From Stenotrophomonas_A sp036566925 (GTDB lineage: Bacteria > Pseudomonadota > Gammaproteobacteria > Xanthomonadales > Xanthomonadaceae): a stretch of 12,346 bases of DNA. Numbering within the stretch: the first letter of the stretch is position 1; the number at the start of each line of letters is the position of its first letter. Where the stretch lies: NCBI GenBank assembly GCA_036566925.1, contig DATCVI010000128.1, positions 1 to 12,346 of the forward strand. The letters run 5' to 3'. The position numbers and the translations under genes were made by a program. This document shows positions 1 through 7,691 of the stretch, piece after piece. The notes under the pieces were generated by a model. It did not search any database. It was not told the DNA's origin and saw nothing but the letters and a program-made list of their open reading frames with translations.

Positions 1-998
1 TCGAAGCGCACGAACTCGGCGACCTGCTCGCGCATGCGTTTCCCGACCGCATCGCCGCCCGCCATCCGGCCGACCCACAGCGCTACCTGCTCGCCAATGG
101 CCGCAGCGCGCGCCTGTTCGACCCCAGCGACTTGCGCGGCGAGCCCTGGCTGGTGGCCAGCGAGCTGCGCTTCGAAGCGCGCGATGCGCTGCTGCTGCGC
201 GCCGCGCCGGTGGATGAGCGCTGGCTGCGCCAAGCCTTCCCCGAGCGCTTCGTGCAAGAGGACGTGGTGCGCTGGGACGGCGCACGGCGCGCCCTGGTAT
301 CGCTGCGCGAGACCCGCTTCGACCGCATCGTGCTCGATAGCCGCCCGGCCGGTAGCGTGGATCCGGCGCAAGCCGCCACCGCTCTGACCGAGGCCGTGGT
401 CGAACTCGGGCTCGACGCCCTGCCGTGGACCGAGGCCCTGCGGCAATGGCAGGCGCGCGTGCAATCGCTGCGGCAGTGGATGCCGGAACTCGAACTGCCC
501 GACGTGGGCGACGATGCCCTGCGGGCGACGCTCGACAGCTGGCTCAAGCCGGCCTTCGTCGGTAAGCGCCGGCTGGACGCGCTCAGCGAGGAGGAACTCG
601 GCGAAGCCTTGAAGTCGCCGTTGCCGTGGGCACAACGGCAATTGATCGACCGCTACGCGCCGACCCGCATCAGCGTGCCGTCCGGCATGGAGCGCCGGAT
701 CGAATACGCGCTCGACCACGACGGCTCACCGCAACCGCCGGTGCTGGCGGTGAAATTGCAGGAGCTATTCGGCCTGGCCGACACCCCGCGCGTGGCCGAC
801 GGCCGCATCCCGCTGACCCTGCACCTGCTCTCGCCCGGCGGGCGGCCTTTGCAGGTCACCCAGGACCTGCGCAGCTTCTGGAGCAACACCTATCCGGAAG
901 TGCGCAAGGAGATGAAAGGGCGCTACCCCAAGCACCCTTGGCCGGACGATCCCTGGAGCGCTACCGCCACCCACCGCGCCAAACCGCGCGGAACTTGA
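1..998 (+). CDS. hrpB: ATP-dependent helicase HrpB, C-terminal part (5' end outside window)
   Basis: The reading frame is open from the left edge (first full codon at base 3) to TGA at 996-998, giving about 331 residues of a protein that in full is usually above 800. No helicase motor motifs are visible because they lie upstream of the window. What remains matches the HrpB C-terminal region: a stretch with RYLLANGRSARL and EPWLVASEL, the segment LPWAQRQLIDRYAPTRISVPSG, and the tail RSFWSNTYPEVRKEMKGRYPKHPWPDDPW, which is characteristic of HrpB and related DExH proteins. Family knowledge: HrpB is a cytoplasmic DEAH/DExH-type RNA helicase of poorly defined role; it is not the Xanthomonas type III secretion regulator that shares the name. 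It is separated by about 106 bases from the next gene and has no visible link to the sugar locus. Confidence 0.9.
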   Translation, partial: EAHELGDLLAHAFPDRIAARHPADPQRYLLANGRSARLFDPSDLRGEPWLVASELRFEARDALLLRAAPVDERWLRQAFPERFVQEDVVRWDGARRALVSLRETRFDRIVLDSRPAGSVDPAQAATALTEAVVELGLDALPWTEALRQWQARVQSLRQWMPELELPDVGDDALRATLDSWLKPAFVGKRRLDALSEEELGEALKSPLPWAQRQLIDRYAPTRISVPSGMERRIEYALDHDGSPQPPVLAVKLQELFGLADTPRVADGRIPLTLHLLSPGGRPLQVTQDLRSFWSNTYPEVRKEMKGRYPKHPWPDDPWSATATHRAKPRGT

Positions 999-1104
999 GC
1001 TGATTCAGCCCGCGGACATGCCACGGCCGCTGCGCTAACACGATCTATACGGGCAGCGGCCGACACTGGCCCTCCATAGACAGCGCACCGAGGACTCCCC
1101 CGCC

Positions 1105-1515
1105 ATGAGCAGACTGACCGTGATCACCGACCGGGCGCTGGAACGCGCCATGGACCTGGCCTCCAGCGCCGGCGACGGACTGCGCCATGCCGGCAGCAAC
1201 CTGCGCCACCAGGTCGCCCCGCACGCCGTGGACTGGATCAAGACCGGCGCGGCGATGGGTGCGGTGAAGACCGGCGGCAAGGTCGCCACGCGTTTCGCTC
1301 GCCGCAACCCGGTGGTGACCGTGGCAGCGGCGGCGGCCGGCGTTGGCTTGATCGCCTACGCGCTGTATCGCAAGAAGAAGAAGGCAAATGCCAATGGCGT
1401 GACCGTGGACGGCGAGGCCCAGCGCCTGGAGCGTGGCAACGCCAATGCGCGGCGTGCCGCACGCCAGCAGCGCCGCGGCCAGGAAGTGGATACGAGCGAC
1501 GAAGCCGGCGCTTGA
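1105..1515 (+). CDS. Small single-pass membrane protein of unknown function
   Basis: This 136-residue ORF starts at ATG 1105 with a GAGG Shine-Dalgarno at 1090-1093, 11 bases upstream, and ends at TGA 1513-1515. Residues 1-65 are amphipathic and basic, with several Ala/Gly-rich stretches. Residues about 69-88 (PVVTVAAAAAGVGLIAYALY) form one clear transmembrane helix, followed at once by RKKKKA. The C-terminal 45 residues are charged, rich in Arg, Ala and Gln, and end acidic (DTSDEAGA). The positive-inside rule suggests the basic tail is cytoplasmic. The general plan, an amphipathic N-terminal part followed by a short helix and basic flank, resembles ribosome- or envelope-associated small proteins such as the DUF883/ElaB type, but I see no diagnostic motif and do not assign a family. 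It sits between hrpB and a strong terminator and seems to be a separate transcription unit. Confidence 0.75.
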   Translation: MSRLTVITDRALERAMDLASSAGDGLRHAGSNLRHQVAPHAVDWIKTGAAMGAVKTGGKVATRFARRNPVVTVAAAAAGVGLIAYALYRKKKKANANGVTVDGEAQRLERGNANARRAARQQRRGQEVDTSDEAGA

Positions 1516-1540
1516 TCGCCGAGTGCTGGAAGGTTGAGAA

Positions 1541-1570
1541 AAAATCGCCGCGCTGATGCGCGGCGATTTT
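1541..1570. terminator. Bidirectional intrinsic terminator between convergent genes
   Basis: A perfect 12-bp stem, AAAATCGCCGCG (1541-1552) pairing with CGCGGCGATTTT (1559-1570), encloses a six-base loop CTGATG. The stem core is GC-rich. The A tract at 1539-1544 and T tract at 1567-1570 give a U-run at the 3' end on either strand. It lies 25 bases past the stop of the small membrane protein (+) and 7 bases past the stop of the aldolase-lactonase gene (-), so it can serve both. Confidence 0.9.
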
Positions 1571-1577
1571 CGTTGGC

Positions 1578-3026
1578 TCAGGTCTGCACCACGAACAACC
1601 CGCCCGAGCCAGGGTAGTTCTGCAGGTCGGCCGGCCCCAGCCGCGCCCGCGCCGTGCTCACGAACAACCGTCCATCGTCGGCAAAGCACAGGCTGCCCAC
1701 ATGCGGCGCCGGGATTGGGATCGAACGCAGCACCGCACCGTTCTCCGCCAACTCGACCACCGCGTGTCCGCCCCACATCGCCGCCCACAGTCGTCCCTGC
1801 GGTGACAGCGCCAGTCCGTCCGGCTTGCCGGCAACGCCCATGAAGTCGGTCACGACCTTGGGCTCGCCAAGCCGTCCAGCGGCGATATCGGCGGGGTAGG
1901 CGAGCAAGGTGCGCGCCAGGGTGTCGATGACGAACAAGGTCGTGCCATCGGCCGAGAACACCATGCCGTTGGCGACGCCCAGGCCCTCGGCCACGCAGCG
2001 CGGTGCTTGCGAGTAATCCGGGGCGTGCCACAGCGCGCCCTTGCCGGAAAGCAGGCCGCGATGCATCGAGCCGGCCCACAGCCCACCACGCGCGTCCACG
2101 GTCATGTCGTTGAGCCGGCACCCCGGCCCCAGTGCGATCTCCGGACCCGCCTCGATAACGCCCTCGGCGGACATCCGCAGAAAATGGCCTTCGCTATTGC
2201 CAAGCAACTTGCCGTTCCACAGCGCCAGCGACCACACCGGTTCGCTCAGCGCCACGCGGCTGCATTGAGCGCCGTCCCAACGCAGCAGGCAGGGCACGGT
2301 GGGATCCAGCCACAGCACGTCGCCGACGGCATCGATGAGCGGCGATTCGCCGACCATCGCCTGCGGGTTGCACAGCAGGACGGCAGCGGCGGGGCGCTGC
2401 CGCAGCGCCTGCATCCAGTGCGCCGCGCGCAGCCCCACTTCCTCGGCCGAACGCCCGGGCTTGTACAGGTCCGAGCCCACGCCGACCGCACTGACACCGG
2501 CCGCCCAAAGGCCTTCCAGGTCGGCCGCCGCTACACCGCCCACTGCCACCAGCCGCACATCCTTCGGCAGCACCGCCGCCAACGCCGACAACCGCGGGCC
2601 GGCGCCGTGCGCGGGAAACGCCTTCAAGTGACGTGCGCCCGCGGCGATCGCGGCGAATGCCTCCGAAGGGGTCGAAAAGCCCGGCATCGGCACCATGCCG
2701 TGGTCGACCGCCGCGCCGATGACGCTGGCATCGGTATTGGGGGAGACGCAGAAGGCGCAGCCGGTCGCGGCCAATGCCTGCACTTCGGCCGCCCTCAGCA
2801 CGGTGCCGGCGCCGATCAACATGCGGCCTTCGAAATGCTTCGCCAGCTGGGCGATTGTTGCGAACGGATCAGGCGAGTTCAGCGGCACTTCGGCCACGCG
2901 CACGCCCGCGGCGTACAGCGCCTCGCCCACTGCGATGGCTTCTTCGCCACGCAGGCCGCGCAAGATCGCCACCAGCGGCGCCTGCTGCAGCCACGCATCC
3001 AGCTGTTGCTCGAACCCGGCGCTCAT
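1578..3026 (-). CDS. dgoA: Fused 2-dehydro-3-deoxy-6-phosphogalactonate aldolase and SMP-30/gluconolactonase-type lactonase
   Basis: This 482-residue protein has two enzyme domains. Residues 1-210 are a KDPG/KDPGal aldolase (class I, splitting the phosphorylated keto-deoxy acid into pyruvate and glyceraldehyde-3-phosphate): EVPLNSPDPF with the catalytic Glu46, GAGTVL, CVSPN, and HLKAFPA with the Schiff-base Lys135. The EVPLNSP motif is typical of DgoA rather than Eda. Residues about 213-482 are an SMP-30/gluconolactonase beta-propeller with its metal and substrate residues present: Glu227 in GESPL, Arg304-Leu-Asn306-Asp307, Asn353 in VANGMVF and Asp403 in KPDG. It should open a sugar lactone in the cytoplasm. 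There is no stop and almost no linker between them. The ATG at 3026 overlaps the dgoK stop by four bases (ATGA), so it is translationally coupled. The gene ends just before the terminator at 1541-1570, making it last in operon A. Domain calls are strong; the lactone substrate is inferred. Confidence 0.9.
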   Translation of the reverse strand: MSAGFEQQLDAWLQQAPLVAILRGLRGEEAIAVGEALYAAGVRVAEVPLNSPDPFATIAQLAKHFEGRMLIGAGTVLRAAEVQALAATGCAFCVSPNTDASVIGAAVDHGMVPMPGFSTPSEAFAAIAAGARHLKAFPAHGAGPRLSALAAVLPKDVRLVAVGGVAAADLEGLWAAGVSAVGVGSDLYKPGRSAEEVGLRAAHWMQALRQRPAAAVLLCNPQAMVGESPLIDAVGDVLWLDPTVPCLLRWDGAQCSRVALSEPVWSLALWNGKLLGNSEGHFLRMSAEGVIEAGPEIALGPGCRLNDMTVDARGGLWAGSMHRGLLSGKGALWHAPDYSQAPRCVAEGLGVANGMVFSADGTTLFVIDTLARTLLAYPADIAAGRLGEPKVVTDFMGVAGKPDGLALSPQGRLWAAMWGGHAVVELAENGAVLRSIPIPAPHVGSLCFADDGRLFVSTARARLGPADLQNYPGSGGLFVVQT

Positions 3027-3949
3027 GCCGCCAGCCCCGCCGCGTGCAGCGCCAGGAAGCCCCGCTGCGAGGCGTCATGCGCGAGGATCTGCACGCCGCG
3101 CCCGCCCAGTTCCTGCAACGCGTGGGCATACAACGCGCACACCGGCGCAGCGCCGACCAGGGGCACCTCGGCCCCCAGCCCCGCTGGCCATTGCTGGCGA
3201 ACGTCGGCCAGCTCGGCACCGATCAACAGGCCGCGCAGGTACGAGGCGCCTTCGGTTTTTGCTAGCTCACCGCGAATGACCCGCGCACGCGCGCCGAACA
3301 GCAGCGTCCCCAGGCCCATGCCGCTGTCGTGGCCGGCGCGCAGGCCGGCATTGAACGCGGCACCGGCAACCGCGGGCCCATCGACCACGGAGGCGAGCAA
3401 GCCGGCCGCAGTCAGTCGGTCGAAAATCTCGCCGGACATCGCCGTCATGAACTCGACCACCGCGCCGCCTTCAAGCCGCACCCACTTGCTGTGCGTACCG
3501 GGCAAGGCGACCAGGCCGTCGCCCGGTACCGTTCCGGCGGCAATCAGTCCCAGCAGCTCGGTTTCCTCGCCGCGCATGATGTCCGGCGCGCCATCGTGGG
3601 CACGCCGGCAGGCGAGGCCGGGCACGATGGCGACCGGCACTTCGCCGATACGCACTTCGTGCAGGCGGCCGGCCAGTTGCGCAAGCGTGGTCGGGCATTC
3701 GACATAACCGGCGTCGCTCCAGCCGATGTTCGAGCCGACCATGCCGCTGGCATAGAAGCGCCCCGCCTGCGGCCATCGTGCAGCGACCTGCGCCACCAGC
3801 GCCTGCATCTGCGCGCGGTCGAGGCCGGCAATCCCGCTGGGCTGTTCGATGCTGTCCAGCAGCTCGCCGCCGGCATCGAGATGGAAGGCGCGGAAGTTGG
3901 AACTGCCCCAGTTGATGCCGACGATGCTGCGATCCGCTTCCAGGTTCAT
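3023..3949 (-). CDS. dgoK: 2-dehydro-3-deoxygalactonokinase
   Basis: This 308-residue protein has the usual DgoK length. It would phosphorylate 2-dehydro-3-deoxy-D-galactonate at C6 with ATP in the cytoplasm, producing the substrate of the aldolase encoded next. Visible family marks are the N-terminal phosphate-binding strand GINWGSSNFRAF (residues 11-22), SGMVGSNIGW (68-77), the signature IMRGEETELLG (124-134), LPGTHSKWV (149-157) and a C-terminal Gly-rich segment, GLGTLLFGAR (212-221). The start ATG at 3949 overlaps the SDR stop by ATGA, and a GGGAG sequence lies upstream inside the SDR end; its own stop overlaps the following start in the same way. This tight coupling ties kinase and aldolase together. 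No defects were seen. The family assignment is confident; which stereoisomer it prefers cannot be read from the sequence. Confidence 0.92.
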   Translation of the reverse strand: MNLEADRSIVGINWGSSNFRAFHLDAGGELLDSIEQPSGIAGLDRAQMQALVAQVAARWPQAGRFYASGMVGSNIGWSDAGYVECPTTLAQLAGRLHEVRIGEVPVAIVPGLACRRAHDGAPDIMRGEETELLGLIAAGTVPGDGLVALPGTHSKWVRLEGGAVVEFMTAMSGEIFDRLTAAGLLASVVDGPAVAGAAFNAGLRAGHDSGMGLGTLLFGARARVIRGELAKTEGASYLRGLLIGAELADVRQQWPAGLGAEVPLVGAAPVCALYAHALQELGGRGVQILAHDASQRGFLALHAAGLAA

Positions 3950-4686
3950 CGACGCGTCACTCCCGCGCCGCCGTCCAGCGGGAATACGCCGCCGGTGATC
4001 CAGCCGCTGCGAGGCGACAACAGGAACAACGCCAGTTCGGCGGCATCTTCCGGCGTGCCGAGGCGGCCGAGCGGATGGCGCGCTACGTTGCGTTCGCGCG
4101 CCAGGTGCGGGTCGTCGGCGCGCGCGAACGACGCCTGCAACATGGGCGTGTCGATCGAGGCGGGCGCAATGACATTGACGCGCACGCCATCGGCGGCGAA
4201 CTCCAGCGCCGCGGTTCTCGCCATTTCCTCCAGCGCCGCCTTGGACGCGGCGTAGGCGGCAAGGCTGGGCGTGGCGAAACGGGCGTTGATCGACGACACC
4301 AGCACGAGCGCACCGCCACCGCGGGCGCGCATGCCCGGAACCACCTCGCGCATCACCCGCAAGGCACCGAGCACGTTGACCGAATAGGTATCGAGCCAGA
4401 GCGTGTCGTCATCGTCCAGCGTGCCACCGGCCGGGCAGACGCCGGCGCAGTGGACGACCGCCTGGATCGGGCCCAGCGCCGCTTCGAGCTCGGCGATGGC
4501 TGTTGCGACCGCTTGCGGCGAGCGCAGGTCGGCGCTGGCGCTGGCCTGCGCGCCTGGGACCGGGCGCTGGTCCAAGGCACCCACCTGCGCGCCCTCGGCG
4601 ATCAAGCGCTGCATCACCGCCGCACCAATGCCACTGGCCGCGCCGCTGACCAGCACCACCTGTCCCCGCATCCCGCTCTCGCTCAT
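3946..4686 (-). CDS. Short-chain dehydrogenase/reductase, probable sugar dehydrogenase
   Basis: This 246-residue classical SDR has the cofactor motif SGAASGIG (residues 14-21), Asp39 at the end of the second strand favouring NAD over NADP, HCAG (79-82) in place of the usual NAG, Asn104 in SVNVLG, and the catalytic Ser131/132, Tyr145 and Lys149 in YAASK. The C-terminal WITGGVFPLDGG is standard. SDRs are too versatile for a substrate call from motifs alone. Its place between an outer-membrane receptor and dgoK, together with a sugar lactonase domain two genes on, suggests oxidation of an aldose such as galactose to its lactone; oxidation or reduction of a keto-deoxy acid is the main alternative. 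The ATG at 4686 has an AGGAAG Shine-Dalgarno about nine bases upstream. The gap to the receptor stop is only 35 bases and contains an operator-like sequence. Confidence 0.87.
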   Translation of the reverse strand: MSESGMRGQVVLVSGAASGIGAAVMQRLIAEGAQVGALDQRPVPGAQASASADLRSPQAVATAIAELEAALGPIQAVVHCAGVCPAGGTLDDDDTLWLDTYSVNVLGALRVMREVVPGMRARGGGALVLVSSINARFATPSLAAYAASKAALEEMARTAALEFAADGVRVNVIAPASIDTPMLQASFARADDPHLARERNVARHPLGRLGTPEDAAELALFLLSPRSGWITGGVFPLDGGAGVTRR

Positions 4687-4705
4687 TGCCGCTTGCTTCC
4701 TGTCA

Positions 4706-4718
4706 TTGCTAATAGCTT
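4706..4718. promoter_or_regulatory. Variant operator-like inverted repeat in the receptor-SDR gap
   Basis: On the + strand this reads TTGCTA-A-TAGCTT. It contains one perfect half (TTGCTA) of the locus-wide TTGCTA-N3-TAGCAA motif and the palindromic core GCTA/TAGC, but with one spacer base rather than three. It sits just upstream of the SDR Shine-Dalgarno in an otherwise tight operon. It may be a weaker or degenerate regulator site, or an internal promoter control; chance cannot be excluded. Confidence 0.35.
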
Positions 4719-4721
4719 CGC

Positions 4722-7403
4722 TCAGAAGCGGTAGGTCAGGCTGGCCTTGTAGGAACGCCCGAACACCACGTTGGTGCGCAGGCCTTCTTCGTAGCCGTCG
4801 AAGGTACGCTGTTCGCTGTCGAGCAGGTTGTTGCCTTCGAGCTTGAGCGACAGCTGGTCGCTGAAATCGTAGCTCAGCGTGGCCGACAGATCCTTGTAGG
4901 TGTCGTTGTAGATACCGGTTGCGGCACTGGACAGGCCGACCAGGTATTGGTCGCGCCAGTTGTACGCCAGGCGTGCGCTGAAGCCACCGCGCTCAAAGTA
5001 GCCGATCAGGTTGGCATTGTTCTTCGACAGGCCTGGAAAGGTCAGCGAATCGCCGTTGAAATCGGTGATCGGCGTCTCCGAGTCGATGTAGGTGTAGGTG
5101 CTCACCACGCCGAAACCCTCGAGGACGCCGGTGAAAGGCACCTGCGCCAGCAGCTCGATGCCGCGCACCTTGGCCTGGTCGCCGTTGATCTTCCGCAGCA
5201 CCAGGAAGTTGGTGTTGTTGTAGACCTCGGCGCTCTGCCTCTGCACGATGAAGGTGGAGATGTCCTTGTAGAACACGCCGGCCGAGAGCACACCTTCGCC
5301 GCCGTAGTACCACTCCAGCGACAAGTCGTATTGGGTGGCCTTGAAGGGGTCCAGGCTCGGTGCGCCGCCGCTGCCCGTGCCGGGCGAGATCTGCACGCCG
5401 TTGGCGTCGAACACGGCGTTGTTGTTGAGCGTCACGCCGTTGTTGAGGTCTTCGGTATTCGGGAAGGCCACCACCTTGGCGGCGCCGCCGCGCAGCACCA
5501 GCGTGTCGGTCAGCTGCAGCTTGGCCACGGCCGAGGGCAGCGGTTCGCGGTCGGTGCGCTTGAACACCGCTGGGGTCACACCACCAGTGCCGTTGAGCAG
5601 GTTGCCGCGCGAAACCAGGTCGCGTTCGACGAAGCGCACGCCGACATTGCCGCTCAGGCCCATGTCGCCGATCTCGGTGTCCCAGTTGAGCTTGGCATAG
5701 GCTTCGAGGAAGTCTTCGTCCACGCTGAAGGTCGCCGCGTATGCGAGGGCGTTGTTGCGCGGGTCCAGGCACTGCGCGTTCTGCGAGATCACCGGCAACG
5801 TGGTGAAGGTCTCGCAGCCACCGAAGCGCGCGCGGTAGGCGCCGAGGTATTCGCGCGGCAGGCCGGCGAATTCGCCCGGCAGGAAGTCGAAGTTGCTGTA
5901 CAGGCGGATGTAGTCGCCCATCTGGCTGACCGGGATGCCACCGGCGGGACGAATATCGGCGCGCAGCGGATTCTGCTCGCTCTCCAGGCGGTTGAAGCGC
6001 GCGCCGAAGTCCAGCGAGCTCAGGGGGCCGTCGTTGAAGGCCCAGCTCCAGTCGGTGCGCAAGGCCTTGGTATCGGTCTCGGCGCGGTAGTCATTGTCGA
6101 ACATGATGGTCATGCGCCACTGCGCCGGATCGGTCACGTCGATACCGCTGACGTTGAAGCTGCCGAAGTTGCCGCTGCGCAGGTCGAAGTCGGTGACCGA
6201 GGTCAGGCCCGCCATCGGCTGCAGGCGCATGTAGCGCTGGTCGTAGCTGGCGGTGGATTTGCCGTAATCGGCCTCGACCGAGCCGTCGAGCTGGTCGCCG
6301 ACACGGAACTTGGCGCGCAATGCGGTAGAAAACACGTCCGAATCGATGTCGGCCGCTTCGGTATTGAGCAGCACGCTGCCGGTGGAGCGGCCGGCGATCA
6401 GGATGTTGTGGTCCGAGTAAACCGCGTTGCTGAGGCCGGCGGAAGGATTGAAGGCGATCCAGTAGCGGTCGCGCTCGGCCTGCTGCCGCGAGTAGAAGGT
6501 GTCGGACGTGATCTCCACGCCATCGACCGGGCGCCATTGCAGCACGACGCTGGCGCCGACCTTGTCGCGGTCATCGTCGATGTTCTGCGCACGCATGTCG
6601 GTGCTGCCGAAGCGCGTGACTCCCGGGGTAGCCGGATCGACGAAGCGCCCATAGCCGGAGAACGTGTCCAGCCCCTGCTGCACCACTTCGCGCTTGCTGT
6701 AGGTGGCCGATACCAGCGCGCCGAAGCGTCGGTCCTCGGTCCGGGTGGAGAGCAGCGCGAAGGCGTTCTGGCCGTAGGAATCGGACAGTTCGTCGTAGGT
6801 GCCGGCCAGGCTGACCACGTTCTGCTCGCCATCGCCGTAGAGCGGCTGGCGAGTCTGGATATCGATGATGCCGCCCAGGCCACCGGCGATCTGGTCGGCG
6901 CCGGCCAGCTTGGTGACGGTCAGGCGCGAGATCAGTTCGGACGGCACCAACGACAACAGGCCGTAGGTGGAGGTGGCGAGCTGGTCCAGCCCATTGCCGC
7001 CGCGGCCGGTGGCATCGACGATCTGGCGGCCGTTGTACAGCAACACGTTTTCGCGCAGGCCGCGCACCAACACGTCGCTGCCCTCGCCCATGCCGCGCTC
7101 CAGCTGCACGCCGGCCACGCGCGAGAGCGATTCGGCGACGTTGCTATCGGGCAGCTTGCCGATGTCGTCGGCGACGATCGCATCGACGATCTGCGGCGAG
7201 TCGCGCTTGATATCGCGCGAGGCTTCCAGGCTGCCGCGAATGCCGGTCACGGTGACGGCATCGAGCGTACGCGCTTCTTCCTGGTTGGATGCCGCTGCCG
7301 GCTGCGGTGGTGCCGGAGCTTGCGCCTGCGCCGAGGCGACCAGTGGTGCCAGCAAGCAAGCGCCGAGCGCGGTGGACAAGGTGGAACGTCGAAAACTACG
7401 CAT
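4722..7403 (-). CDS. TonB-dependent outer-membrane receptor, Xanthomonas/Caulobacter carbohydrate type
   Basis: From ATG 7403 this is an 893-residue receptor that moves a ligand across the outer membrane using TonB energy. Residues 1-25 form a signal peptide (RRS n-region, hydrophobic core, cleavage after ASA). A TonB-box-like DAVTVTG lies near residue 48. The plug follows, with IVADDIGKLPDSNVAESLSR and VLVRGLRENVLLYNG, as usual in the large TonB-Xanth-Caul family. The rest is a 22-strand-type beta-barrel ending in the aromatic terminus SLTYRF. The open frame extends 45 codons further upstream, but I chose 7403 because it gives a proper signal peptide and has a GGGGGAGGG Shine-Dalgarno eight bases before it. 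It leads operon A, so the ligand is probably the sugar, sugar acid or a galactoside feeding the downstream enzymes. Unlike iron receptors, no siderophore genes are near. Substrate is inferred from context only. Confidence 0.92.
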   Translation of the reverse strand: MRSFRRSTLSTALGACLLAPLVASAQAQAPAPPQPAAASNQEEARTLDAVTVTGIRGSLEASRDIKRDSPQIVDAIVADDIGKLPDSNVAESLSRVAGVQLERGMGEGSDVLVRGLRENVLLYNGRQIVDATGRGGNGLDQLATSTYGLLSLVPSELISRLTVTKLAGADQIAGGLGGIIDIQTRQPLYGDGEQNVVSLAGTYDELSDSYGQNAFALLSTRTEDRRFGALVSATYSKREVVQQGLDTFSGYGRFVDPATPGVTRFGSTDMRAQNIDDDRDKVGASVVLQWRPVDGVEITSDTFYSRQQAERDRYWIAFNPSAGLSNAVYSDHNILIAGRSTGSVLLNTEAADIDSDVFSTALRAKFRVGDQLDGSVEADYGKSTASYDQRYMRLQPMAGLTSVTDFDLRSGNFGSFNVSGIDVTDPAQWRMTIMFDNDYRAETDTKALRTDWSWAFNDGPLSSLDFGARFNRLESEQNPLRADIRPAGGIPVSQMGDYIRLYSNFDFLPGEFAGLPREYLGAYRARFGGCETFTTLPVISQNAQCLDPRNNALAYAATFSVDEDFLEAYAKLNWDTEIGDMGLSGNVGVRFVERDLVSRGNLLNGTGGVTPAVFKRTDREPLPSAVAKLQLTDTLVLRGGAAKVVAFPNTEDLNNGVTLNNNAVFDANGVQISPGTGSGGAPSLDPFKATQYDLSLEWYYGGEGVLSAGVFYKDISTFIVQRQSAEVYNNTNFLVLRKINGDQAKVRGIELLAQVPFTGVLEGFGVVSTYTYIDSETPITDFNGDSLTFPGLSKNNANLIGYFERGGFSARLAYNWRDQYLVGLSSAATGIYNDTYKDLSATLSYDFSDQLSLKLEGNNLLDSEQRTFDGYEEGLRTNVVFGRSYKASLTYRF

Positions 7404-7691
7404 GTGTTGGGCCCTCCCCCAAAGTGAGGACCGAAGCACCGGCGCGAGGTAGCGAAGACGGCCGAAAGCCTTTCTCCCCCTGATCCACCCCGCTATCCAG
7501 TGCGCCGATCCAGCGTGTTCTGTCGGTGACTGCTGCACTGCGACTTGGCAGTGTTGTAGCTAATATAGCAATATGATTCTGGCGCGCACGCTGCAGCGCA
7601 ACGTAAAAAGTGATACAGGCGCCTTCGTGGGTCTGTTTCGACCGACAAACTGTTGCTTAGAAAGGCACACCAACCGAAGGGACTGCGGCTC
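7404..7691. promoter_or_regulatory. Divergent promoter region of operons A and B
   Basis: These 288 bases separate the receptor gene (-) from the DHDPS-family gene (+). They are richer in A/T around 7556-7580 than the rest of the window. On the minus strand, TATATT (7567 to 7562) is a good -10 candidate for operon A but lacks a recognisable -35. On the plus strand, TTGGCA (7545-7550) could be a -35 for operon B, with a poor -10 at 7569-7574. Both candidates touch the operator at 7557-7571, as expected for repression of both directions. No convincing transcription start can be fixed from sequence. No coding sequence or RNA gene was seen here. Confidence 0.55.
7557..7571. promoter_or_regulatory. 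Probable IclR-family operator between operons A and B
   Basis: TAGCTA-ATA-TAGCAA matches the 15-bp inverted repeat TTGCTA-N3-TAGCAA found perfect at 11082-11096, with one mismatch in the left half and the 4-3-4 palindromic core GCTA-N3-TAGC intact. It lies 154 bases upstream of the receptor start and 120 bases upstream of the DHDPS-family start, in the only gap between two divergent operons, so one bound dimer could control both. Confidence 0.6.

Noticed and set aside
1045..2121. 358-codon minus-strand frame across the small gene and terminator
   Set aside because: It runs through the perfect terminator hairpin and overlaps two supported genes in other frames; the translation has no recognisable fold.
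3257..3266. TTTTGCTAGC inside dgoK
   Set aside because: It contains the half-site hexamer but no second half at the right spacing, and it sits mid-gene.
2007..3707. 566-codon open frame on the + strand opposite dgoA and dgoK
   Set aside because: It covers two well-supported opposing genes, is rich in Arg/Pro/His/Ala without motifs, and ends with no relation to gene boundaries.
7141..7155. TTGCTA inside the receptor gene
   Set aside because: It is a half-site only; the following bases do not form TAGCAA, and it lies within coding sequence.
4947..7427. 826-codon open frame on the + strand opposite the receptor gene
   Set aside because: It is a shadow frame typical of GC-rich DNA: low-complexity Val/Ala/Gly/Arg/His composition, no domain, no ribosome site, and the minus strand encodes an obvious receptor.
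7629..7650. Short inverted repeat around TGTTTCGACCGACAAAC upstream of the DHDPS-family gene
   Set aside because: The arms are only four to five bases and do not recur elsewhere, so this is not separable from chance.
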